Part shown: piece by piece, positions 54,601 to 64,000 of the stretch
Layout: each line of letters starts with the position of its first letter
Numbering within the stretch: the first letter of the stretch is position 1
Translations under genes and position numbers: made by a program
Origin: Patagioenas fasciata
Taxonomy: Eukaryota; Chordata; Aves; Columbiformes; Columbidae
Assembly: GCF_037038585.1 (NCBI RefSeq)
Contig: NC_092520.1
Location: forward strand, 4,910,001-4,974,000
Direction of reading: 5' to 3'
Length of the DNA stretch: 64,000 bases
Notes under the pieces: generated by a model
Seen by the model: the letters and a program-made list of their open reading frames with translations, nothing else
The model's database searches: none
What the model was told of the DNA's origin: nothing

Positions 54601-56961
54601 TGACAGGAAACAAATTACTCCAGATACATATTATTTTAGGCCTGACATACAAGAACTCCTGTTACAGATCATTTAAAATCATTTAAAATCTACTCTTAAG
54701 AGCGTGGGCTAACAAGAAGCACTGCCAACAGCCCCCAAAAGCTCTATTAGCACAAATTCAGCAAAGGCATATCTGTTTCCAAGGCATAGATTTGATGAAA
54801 GAGGGTTTGTGGATGGTATTTCACAGATCATAATCATATTACGTGCATAGAGCATCACTGTGAACATCCAACCGAGTGGAAAACTCATGTCAGAAATAAG
54901 ATTCACACAGGAATCGCTTTGCTTTCTCAGTGGCATCCAGCGACCCTCGGAGCAGATCACTCCTGCTTTATAATTCAGGATAGGGATAGGGAAAAAACCA
55001 ATAAAGACAGTTCTTCCTAATGCAACTAAAACTACAAGAACGCGGCGACTCAGGTTGGAATTTAGCCACAAAATCCCATTCACAATCCTCAAAACTCGCA
55101 AAACTCGCCAGGTTTAATGGCTCTGAGGGCTTGAAGCCCAGTCAGTGCTTCCTAACAACATGGTCCCATGTATATCATGGTGGTTTAGCACCAAGTCAGA
55201 CAGGAGAAGTGGTTTGTAACAGGCTGCCAACAGCTGCAGAATGTGCATTTTTACCATCAGCGTGCTGGTTTGTGTTGTTCATGCAGTTACAGCTTGGGAC
55301 AGTAGAAATATACTTCTCTCACTGTATTTTACGAGAGTAATAAACCGCTTCTTTATGCTTGTTTGCAGGTCAGCTTAATTAAGGACAGCATAGTTGCTCT
55401 GGGAAGCAAGAACACGAGTGATACTGAGCTTTGAAGCCCTGCGCAAAGAACTTCTGGAAATGGTAAAATTCTAAATGCAGAACGTGGTTATTGCATTTTC
55501 CCTTGTATCTCATTACAGAGAACAGGAAATGTTCTAGAGTCTCTCATGCATGTGTAGCAATCTGGTTAGGGAAAGAGAGCTACGATACATTTAAATATAA
55601 TTAGCTGAGAAGGAACCACCATGAATGTGAGACAAATGCTGTTTAGAGCTAATATGCAGCTAATAGATGATGGTTTTCATTATAGAACAGACGGGGTGTG
55701 TAGGAAAGAGCACAACTATTGTCTTCACCTCTGGTTTCCCAGTCTCTCACCTCTGAAAATCTGACAGCAAAGCCAAGCAAGTAGCAAAATGCTACCTCAT
55801 TGATCTGACCATTTTGCAATCATGTAAAAAAAATGGCTCAATGTACTGGGAGGGAAAAAGTTGCTCTCTGGTTCTGTAATTAAAAATACCAGGTGTAACC
55901 TGATGGGAAAGTTGTCTTTTCAGATGGAATCCACCCTACCCAGAGAGCATCCCACACACTCCAGGCACTGCTGGAGGGAGATGTGCCCAAAAGAAGGTCA
56001 TATCCAGGCAGAAGAGGCTCAAATATTGCAAGGATATTTGGGGACCTCTGCCTTCTTAACGTCTCCATCTCAGGAAGTGTCTTCAGGAGCATCCTCCAGA
56101 GAAATATGACATTGTAAGAGAAAGAAAAGGTCTAGTCGTCTTGGATGCCTTTGGAATATGAAAGTAAAGATTTAAGAGCATCCAAAGCAAAGTTTCCCCA
56201 GCAGCCACAATCTTCTCAGTTTGTAAGAACATCGTTCTCTCTGCTACGGCTTCCTTGGTTGCTCCCTGTGCCGATCACATCATTCCAACACGGCTTTCCT
56301 GAAAGCAGAACAGAGCAGGGGCTTCCTCACAGGCTTCAGAACAAAACCAAACCAGCTTCAGATGGTGACAAAAATCCTTTGTTGAACCCAAACTGACAGG
56401 AATCATTAGTCATTTGCACTTTGCACCATTCTTTACAGTTACAACGGGTGTGTGCATGTGGTGACATTTCTCTGTGGGTCCAACCAAGCTTCTTGGATGC
56501 TTTGCACAGGTGAGATGGCAAGACATCGAAAAATGTGTCCCCTGGGCTGTGCTGCAGCTTCATGGCATCTTCTACAGCATCTGATCTCCAGAAAGCCTTC
56601 CGAACCTTGATTTCTCAACCCTCACATCACCCTTGCAATATAGGTTAAGGATCACGCCCGTTTTCCAACTGGAAAGTGTAGGAAGAACAGAAGTGATTTT
56701 CCCCACAACTGTACAGCAGGTCAGAGGTGGAGGCAGAGACAGAACCGATCCTTAATTCAGGCGCTTGACAATATTCCTTCCATCTAGAATATGGACATAT
56801 TCTGAAAGGTCGTGTTGGTAAATACATTAAAGGAAAATCATCTCCCTGTTAGTGACTTTTAATCCAGATACGCATGATTCTGAATTAGGCTGTAAGTGTG
56901 TTTTCAAGGGTAACACTTAACCTGTGTTATCTCTGCGCTGGCACCATAATAACAGCCATTC
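51651..56961. other. Intergenic DNA between ALG8 and KCTD21, nothing recognised
   Basis: AT-rich single-copy DNA of about 5.3 kb. The right end should hold the KCTD21 3' UTR; a weak ATTAAA-type hexamer (minus strand) lies at about 56858-56863. Open frames such as 54709-55101 (minus) resemble no family I know. Confidence 0.4.
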
Positions 56962-57744
56962 CTACTTGTACCGAATTAGGCGAATAATCTTATTATTCAT
57001 GAAATCTGAAGTATGTGGATGAGCAGAATCTATGCAGAAACCATCACTCATGGCTATTTTCAGCACTTCTTCCACAAACACCTGGAAACTATTGATTTGC
57101 TTATTATCTGGCACCACCCAGAGTCTCTTTAAGTTCTGCCTGGTGTACTCCTCTTCGGGAAGACCATCCACACTTGCAACCCAATCCAAGGTCAAATGGT
57201 TGGCATCCTGCAGGTAGCTGGATATTGAAGAGAGGTTCCCATTGAAGCAATAGTAAAGTTTGGAACCGAGAAGCTTCAGGAACAGGCATGACGTAGAGAA
57301 GATATGAGCGCTGAACACTTCCATGTTGGAGGAAGACAGGCTGTAGATCTGGGGTGCTTCTCGGACGGTGAAGTGAACAGTCTGGGTCTTCTGATCAAGG
57401 GTGATGTTCAGCATGGCATTCTTCTCCGCTTTGGAGAGCTCCACTTCCTTCTCCTGCAAGGCCTCGATCAGTGGCTGAATTTGATAAAAATCTACCTCCC
57501 GTCGAAGTAAACCCATTTCCTGAAAGTCTTCAGGGAGGTCCAAGTGAGAAGTTCGTAAGAAGTTCAGGATATAGCGGAAGATTTTGCCGTCTCTGTCGAT
57601 AAAACAGTTGCCTTGGCTGTCCTTCTTGGTTGGGATCTTCCCACTGAACATGGCCCCCAGCATGGAGTCGGGAAAGCTAGTCAGGGTGGACAGAGAGGTG
57701 GTGTACAGCTTTCCTCCAACGTTGAGCGTGATGGGTTCTGACAT
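56962..57744 (-). CDS. KCTD21: KCTD21, BTB-domain CUL3 adaptor
   Basis: Encodes 260 residues, the same length as human KCTD21, in one uninterrupted coding exon with a CCACCATG start. The BTB/T1 domain fills about residues 3-90 (I-T-L-N-V-G-G-K-L-Y-T-T-S-L at 5-18; C-F-I-D-R-D-G-K-I-F-R-Y-I-L), followed by a C-terminal domain ending I-I-R-L-I-R-Y-K. It is close to the human protein as I remember it. Known role: KCTD21 (KCASH2) bridges CUL3 to HDAC1 and so dampens Hedgehog signalling. A poly-T tract and TAG acceptor just before 57774 indicate that this exon starts in the 5' UTR, with a non-coding exon further right that was not found. Neighbours ALG8 on the left, same strand, fit vertebrate synteny. 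Intact. Confidence 0.97.
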   Translation of the reverse strand: MSEPITLNVGGKLYTTSLSTLTSFPDSMLGAMFSGKIPTKKDSQGNCFIDRDGKIFRYILNFLRTSHLDLPEDFQEMGLLRREVDFYQIQPLIEALQEKEVELSKAEKNAMLNITLDQKTQTVHFTVREAPQIYSLSSSNMEVFSAHIFSTSCLFLKLLGSKLYYCFNGNLSSISSYLQDANHLTLDWVASVDGLPEEEYTRQNLKRLWVVPDNKQINSFQVFVEEVLKIAMSDGFCIDSAHPHTSDFMNNKIIRLIRYK

Positions 57745-57889
57745 GGTGGAAAAGCCACGATGCTGAGACTAATTCTAAAAAAAAAAATATAAAAAATTCC
57801 AACACCACACATTTAGCTGCATTTACCTGTTTGAAGGGTTAAACTACAGAGATAAAGAGTCCTGTTTCAAAAAGATGGACCCAATTTCA

Positions 57890-58440
57890 CAGAATCACAT
57901 AATGTCAGGGATTGGAAGGGACCTGGAAAGCTCATCCAGTGCAATCCCCCCATGGAGCAGGAACACCCAGCTGAGGTTCCACAGGAAGGTGTCCAGGCGG
58001 GTTTGAATGTCTGCAGAGAAGGAGACTCCACAACCTCCCTGGGCAGCCTGGGCCAGGCTCTGGCACCTTCACTGAGAAGAAGTTTCTTCTCATATTTAAG
58101 TGGAACCTCCTGTGTTCCAGTTTGTACCCGTTACCCCTTGTCCTATCATTGGTTGTCACCGAGAAGAGCCTGGCTCCATCCTCCTGACACTCACCCTTTA
58201 CATATTGACAAACATTAATGAGGTCACCCCTCAGTCTCCTTTTCTCCAGCTCCAGAGCCCCAGCTCCCTCAGCCTTTCCTCACACGGGAGATGCTCCACT
58301 CCCTTCAGCATCTTTGTTGCCCTGCGCTGGACTCTCTCCAGCAGTTCCCTGTCCTTCTGGAACTGAGGGGCCACAACTGGACACAATATTCCAGATGTGG
58401 TCTCACCAGGGCAGAGTAGAGGGGAAGGAGAACTTCTCTG
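57890..58440 (-). mobile_element. CR1 LINE 3' fragment upstream of the KCTD21 coding exon
   Basis: Minus-orientation CR1 3' end, tail at 57890 ('cacataatgtcagggattgg'), probably inside the KCTD21 5' UTR intron. Very close to the copies at 8128, 34520, 49270 and 61848, so of one young subfamily. Confidence 0.92.
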
Positions 58441-59234
58441 ATGTACTGAATTTGAAATCACTTTATCTTTGAAATTAGGTCCATCTTTTTTAAACGCTCT
58501 GTAACTACATGGTAATAATTCATCACAGAAATCAGAAATAGGGAATAACTTTTGGAGGTTGGATTTTGAGAACAAGCGCAAAGATCTATTTTCCTCCTGA
58601 CAGATTTGAACAGGGCATTGTTTAGTTCAGTTTAGTGCCAGAAATCATGAGCCTTCCAGAATTGTGCTAAAATAATGAGTCTTACAACCATGCTAAAAGT
58701 GAAATCTCTCCCATGGACGCCTACAGCAGAATGACTGCTGACTTCAGAGCAAGAGTTGTGTCCTGGGCTCACCTGATCCCATCTCCCTCACGAGCACTGA
58801 ATTTAGAGGGGAAAAAATGGACTGGAAAGGAACCGGACACATCCCAACATCTTCCATGGCATCTGAAGATATAATTAAAGCCACAATGTTGTTGCAGCTG
58901 AATCCCCTGACACCCATTTGAGTGTGGCCAGCCAAGCAGGGAGCCAGCAAGCGGTGCTGCCGTAAGCACACAATGCAGTTCCATTCAGTAAAAACCAACC
59001 CACCAGGCTTTGTCCTTCCAATGTGCATTACCTTTTAATTAACTGGGGCCATATCCCATTTGGGATGAGCGGAGGATGCGATTTTATGGTGCATCACAGC
59101 CTCTGGAAGGGACACATCTCCCTCAACCTCCACCATACTTTCCTCCTTTCTTATGCCAGCTCTGGCACTTGTCTGACTCCACAGTGAGCCAGTTTAGGGA
59201 GAAAACCTGTCATTTTCTCTTCAGGGTATGTTTC
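58441..59234. other. Intergenic or intronic DNA, nothing recognised
   Basis: Single-copy DNA between two CR1 elements. The KCTD21 non-coding first exon and promoter may lie here or further right, but no CpG-rich block marks them. Confidence 0.35.
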
Positions 59235-60070
59235 TGCTACATTTTGGAACAGATGGACAGGATGACACCCAGAGGGACCTGGACAAGTTTGAGAAGTGGG
59301 CTCATGCAAACTTCATGAGGTTCAACAGGGCCAAGTGCAAGGTCCCACACATGGTTTGGGGCAACCCCGGTATCAATCCAGGCTGGGGATGGAAGGATTG
59401 AGAGCAGCCCTGCGGAGAAGGATTTCAGCGTACTGGTGGAAAATAGATTAAACATGAGCCGGCAACATGCGCTTGCAGCCCAGAAATCCACCCGTGTCCT
59501 GGGCTGCATCCCCAGCAGCGTGAGCAGCAGGTGGAGGGAGGGGATTCTGCCCCTCTGCTCCGCTCTGGTGAGACCCCCCTGCAGTGCTGGTCCAGCTCTG
59601 GGTCCTCAGCACAGGACACACATGGAGCTGCTGGAGAGGGGCCAGAGGAGCCCCAGGAATGATGCGAGGCTGGAACAGCTCTGCTGGGAGGACAGGCTGA
59701 GAGAGTTGGGGTGTTCAGCTGGAGAAGAGAAACTCTGGGGAGACCTTAGTGCAGCCTTCCTGGACTGAAAAGGGGACAATAAGATGGGGACAGACTTTTT
59801 AGAAGGGCAAGGGGTGATAAGTTTTAAACTAAAGGAGGGGAGATTCAGGCCAGACATGAGGAAGAAATTGTTGCCCCTGAGGGTGGCAAGACCCTGTCCC
59901 AGGTTGGCCAGAGAGGTGGTGGATGAACCATCCCTGGAGACATCCCAGGCCAGGCTGGATGGGGCTCTGAGCAACCTGAGCTGATGAAGATGCCCCTGCT
60001 CATGGCGGGGGTGGCACTGGGTTAGCTTGAAAGGTCCCTTCCAACCCAGACTATCCTATGATTCTATGAA
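59235..60070 (+). mobile_element. CR1 LINE 3' part, about 840 bases
   Basis: From the 'cagagggacctggacaagtt' segment through the C-terminal reverse-transcriptase region (V-L-G-C-I-P-S-S-V-S-S-R readable near 59500) to the tail 'atcctatgattctatgaatg'. Same subfamily as 11478-11950. Confidence 0.92.
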
Positions 60071-61294
60071 TGCCAGGGTTACATAGCCCTTTCCATCGCA
60101 GATCAGCTCAGGTGCCTTGAAAAGCTGGGCCCTCATTCCTGCCAGCCGAGGTCCTGCAAATCTGTTTTTCCTTCTTTGCTGAATCCAAATCAATCAGCAG
60201 TTCATTCCCGGTTTTATGTTTGGTTTAGTCAACAGGAAACCCATCAGTGTTTGCCTGCAGAGGTAGGAGGTTGCTCTTGCTGTAGTAACTTCAATCATTC
60301 AACAGAAAGCAACCAAATAGCTTCCTTAAAATAAAGTGCAGGCATTTTCCTTAACTAGCCATGGAATAATCATAGCCATTCCGACACTATTATCAACTCT
60401 GGAGTCACAGCGAAATACAGATAGGAATATTGTAATCTCATGCTGGGATAGCAAGTCTTTTCTGGCTGCTGATACCCGAATAATAGTGTTAATGGCACAC
60501 TAAGCCAAATATGTCTTTACATAGCAAGGACATTTTGCTATGAAAAACTTGCCCAACCCAGAGCAGTTAATGGACAGATCAAAGGAGAATCTGTGTGTCA
60601 CTTCTAGTTTAAGACTTTCATTCCATACTGTTCTTCTGCCTGCTTTAGGCCTTAGCACATATTGTATATCTCACTGCATGATAATTAATGGAAAGCAGCA
60701 GATCTCTAAATCCACTGTGTGCTTTGCTTGTATACCCTTTAGTCCCGTTTATCTAACAAAACTGGCAAATAAAGATGTATGTGTAGACCAACGCAACACT
60801 CCGTCTATGATCATGACTAAAGACCATCCTTGTGACTAACCTCAGCCAAATATACCCGATATATTTATATATGCTCTCTCTATATACTATTTGTTCCAGT
60901 GCTGTACTCCTCTTAGCACTGTAGTCTCAGCATACTTCCCACTTTTGAAGACTTCCACCCAATTTAGAGTCAAAAGCTGTTTAAAACAGATCATACAAAG
61001 GCTTCAGTGGTCTAATCCTGTAGTTATGAGTTGCTGCCATGTATTGTTTCCTGAGGGCTTGCAATATGTCTGTAGATGCATTGCTACAAGAGCAATCTGA
61101 CATTCACAAAAAGAGCCTAAAATGGATTTTACTTTATTTTTTTTTCTGATCTTCATCAAACAGAAGCATTCCTTACATCTCCCTGCAAATAACACAGCCT
61201 GACCAGCAGACAGTCAAAATGCTCAGTGTCAAGATACAGATTTTCATTTCAAACTTGATATCCATCTAGGTTTACTCTGACCCAAATACTAACT
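60071..61294. other. Intergenic DNA, nothing recognised
   Basis: AT-rich single-copy DNA; no coding potential or known repeat. Confidence 0.35.
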
Positions 61295-61552
61295 AGCTAA
61301 ACTAAAGGAGGGAAGATTCAGGCAAGACATGAGGAAGAAATTGTTGCTCCTGAGGGTGGTGAGAGCCTGTCCCAGGTTGGCCAGAGAGGTGGTGGATGAA
61401 CCATCCCTGGAGACATCCCAGGCCAGGCTGGACGGGGCTCTGAGCAACCTGAGCTGGTGAAGATGTCCCTGCTCATGGCAGGGGTGGCACTGGATGAGCT
61501 TGGAAGGTCCCTTCCAACCCAAGCCATTCCATGATTTTGTGATGCTATGATA
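61295..61552 (+). mobile_element. CR1 LINE 3' fragment
   Basis: Short CR1 3' end ('aactaaaggagggaagattc' to 'attccatgattttgtgatgc'), same subfamily as 59235-60070. Confidence 0.88.
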
Positions 61553-61847
61553 CACATTGAATGACAGGCAGACATCTCGGTCCCATCTGAACAGATAATG
61601 TTAAAATATCTTGTAACTGGTTTCTTTATCAGCAGTCTCAAAGGGGAGGCTGCTAACAAAATATGGCAGTGACATGAGCTCTTCCAAGATGAAGATCATA
61701 TCTATGCTGCCAGCAACAGCATTGGAAATTCGACCACTTCATTCTGCCTATGGCTACTCTGCAGTGTACAGACCCACACAGGTGGGATGTCAGTCTCCCA
61801 GGACACCAGCTTGATTTTATTTTGGATCTTCCCACTTCACAGAAACA

Positions 61848-62565
61848 CAGAATCCCAGAATGTCAGGGGTTGGAAGGGACCTGGAAAGCTCATCCAGTGC
61901 AATCCCCCCATGGAGCAGCAACACCCAGCTGAGGTTCCACAGGAAGGTGTCCAGGCGGGTTTGAATGTCTGCAGAGAAGGAGACTCCACAACCTCCCTGG
62001 GCAGCCTGGGCCAGGCTCTGACACCCTCACCAGGAAGAAGTTTCTTCTCATATTTAAGTGGAACCTCTTGTGTTCCAGTTTGAACCCATTACCCCTTGTC
62101 CTATCATTGGTTGTCACCGAGAAGAGCCTGGCTCCATCCTCCTGACACTCACCCTTTCTATATCTGTAAACATTAATGAGGTCACCCCTCAGTCTCCTCT
62201 TCTCCAGCTCCAGAGCCCCAGCTCCCTCAGCCTTTCCTCACATGGGAGATGCTCCACTCCCTTCAGCATCTTTGTTGCCCTGCGCTGGACTCTCTCCAGC
62301 AGTTCCCTGTCCTTCTGGAACTGAGGGGCCACAACTGGACACAATATTCCAGGGGTGGTCTCCCCAGGGCAGAGCAGAGGGGCAGGAGAACCTCTCTGAC
62401 CTACTGACCACCCCCTTCTAACCCACCCCAGGTACCATTGGCCTTCCTGGCCACAAGGGCCCAATGCTGGCTCATGGTCACCCTGCTGTCCCCAGGACCT
62501 CCAGGTCCCTTTCCCCTACACTGCTCTCCAACAGGTCGTTCCCCAACTTACACTGGAACCACTCG
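61848..62565 (-). mobile_element. CR1 LINE 3' fragment
   Basis: Minus-orientation CR1 3' end with tail at 61848 ('aatcccagaatgtcaggggt'); 5' truncation near 62565. Nearly the same sequence as 49270-50080. Confidence 0.92.
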
Positions 62566-64000
62566 AATCCCTCCACACTGGATTAAATTTCAAACATTTA
62601 ACAATGCAAACATCTGGCCCATGGATACAGCTGCAGGACAACTGTAATTCATAAATTGGACTCAACATATGATAAGTTAATTAACTTAATTTGCCTAATT
62701 CACCCCATTACTTGCATGTTTATATCTTCAGAGCATGAAGATGTATCTGGTGATAATCTGGCAACCTCGGAAGACCCAAAACCGCAGCACAAATGAGCGC
62801 GCATACACGGATCCATTATCATCAATCTGGACCTGATGCGTTGACCAACCAAGGAGAGTAGATGGGGAAAGAAAGTCAGTTTTTGCTGCTTTTTCCTTAT
62901 AAACTTGTTTATGAAAAAACGTTTTCATAGACTCGTAAAAATGAAAATTAAATGGGTTGTCAGTTTTCTCTCCTTGCCTATCCAACCAGCATTTGCAGTC
63001 CCTACCCCAGTTTATCACGCCTGGGTACTTTTCTAATTCAATATAAAGTTTCCCCAAGAATACAGCATAGAAGTCACTTCTGCTTGGTGGCGTTTCTGGA
63101 ACGAGGAGATACCGAGAGAGCATCTGACCTTGGACATGGGTGGCTACAACCTGCAGTCACTGAGGACAAGTATGAATTGGGTTATGGTTTTTGGAAGCAG
63201 AGAATTACATTAAAGCCTTTTGTGTAGCTACTCCCCAAGTAGCATTTAAAATTCATTCAAATCACTTTTAACACATTTAATGCCACACATAAAGGCTCCA
63301 GGGGCCGTAAGCTAGAGATCTAATTTGAGAGCTGAAGATGCAAATTTGGTCTAAGCGCACAGGATTTATTTTGTGCTTTTTGAGTGACTTGGATTTAAAC
63401 ACTTCTTTCTTTTTAAAACAGAAGCATTTAATACTATGGGAAAAAAAGTCTATGGTTGATTTAAAGTCATCGTATTTTCAGGGGATTTAAATTGAGAGAA
63501 AGAAGCACTGGTGAACTTTCTGGACAAGTCAAACTACTGAACAGAAGCTGCTGTCTGAGCATCTGAGCATTTTGGCAGACCAGGGTTTGTAAATTTAAGT
63601 GCGGGATTTTCTCACAGCATCCTCAGAGGATGCAAAGAGAACATTTCTGTAACAACCTTCTACCCCAGGATTTTACCTCAGCAAATAATCAGTTTGAACC
63701 TGGGAGAATGAAGGGGGTTGACACAGCAGGAAGGTATGAAAGAGCTTGCAAATGACCAAATCTACCTATTTTCACTTATCAGTGCCTTCACGTATTTAGA
63801 ACCGTTAGCTCAGTCCCTTCGTTATCATAACACTTCATTGCCTTAATCATTAGGAATGTAGAACAGCTTTGGATAAGCTTATTTCCCTTCATATATCCAG
63901 CACATTTAAGAGCGCTTTAATTAGCTAATCAATAACATTCTGTGTACATAATCTAACCGAGTGCCTGTTTCTCCCAACTTGGCAAAAAGCCACAAGTGTA
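62566..64000. other. Right-hand end, nothing firmly recognised
   Basis: AT-rich DNA. A 131-codon open frame on the minus strand (62728-63123) is unusually long for this composition but matched no family I can name. USP35, expected beyond KCTD21, was not seen. Confidence 0.35.

Noticed and set aside
54709-55101. 130-codon minus-strand frame between ALG8 and KCTD21
   Set aside because: No recognisable motif, no splice context and no conservation evidence; treated as chance.
58441-64000. USP35, the usual neighbour of KCTD21
   Set aside because: No stretch resembling its ubiquitin-protease domain or N-terminal repeats was seen; it probably lies beyond the window.

Overview
This window looks like nuclear DNA of a bird. 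CR1 LINEs with their typical 3' tails occur all through it, introns are short, GC-rich minisatellites are common, and the gene order KCTD14 - THRSP - NDUFC2 - ALG8 - KCTD21 is the conserved vertebrate block (human 11q14.1). All assignments come from reading the sequence and from remembered protein families; no search was run. The species cannot be named from this alone.

Layout. 1-2.2 kb: flank with an old CR1. 2.2-2.9 kb: last coding exon of KCTD14 (minus); its first exon was not found. 3-12 kb: intron/intergenic DNA with CR1 copies and an expanded (ATTCT)n tail. 12.2-29.6 kb: the most striking part, four intact THRSP (Spot 14) genes in a large palindrome, two on minus (A 13297-13719, B 17818-18222) and two on plus (C 21643-22047, D 25996-26400). 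Each pair is a tandem duplication of a unit of about 4.3 kb, the two arms mirror each other around about 20.2 kb, and two degraded scraps of further units lie at 29486-29640 and 31035-31115. 29.6-31.2 kb: a nest of CR1 fragments. 31.5-34.4 kb: NDUFC2 (minus, three exons), with a 1.6 kb C-rich minisatellite filling intron 1. 34.5-37.7 kb: CR1, a probable old retroviral LTR, intergenic DNA. 38.0-49.1 kb: complete ALG8 (minus, 13 exons; 521 residues after joining). 49.3-51.7 kb: CR1 and a 1.6 kb G/T-rich minisatellite upstream of ALG8. 51.7-56.9 kb: intergenic DNA with nothing recognised. 57.0-57.8 kb: KCTD21 (minus, single coding exon). 57.9-64 kb: CR1 copies and unrecognised DNA. USP35, KCTD21's usual neighbour, is not seen.

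Functionally the genes are housekeeping or metabolic: NDUFC2 is a respiratory complex I subunit, ALG8 an ER glucosyltransferase of N-glycan precursor synthesis, KCTD14/21 are BTB proteins (KCTD21 a CUL3 adaptor), and THRSP is a hormone- and diet-regulated activator of fatty-acid synthesis. Duplicated THRSP (alpha/beta) is known in chicken; a four-copy palindromic array with clear signs of gene conversion is the main point here worth checking.
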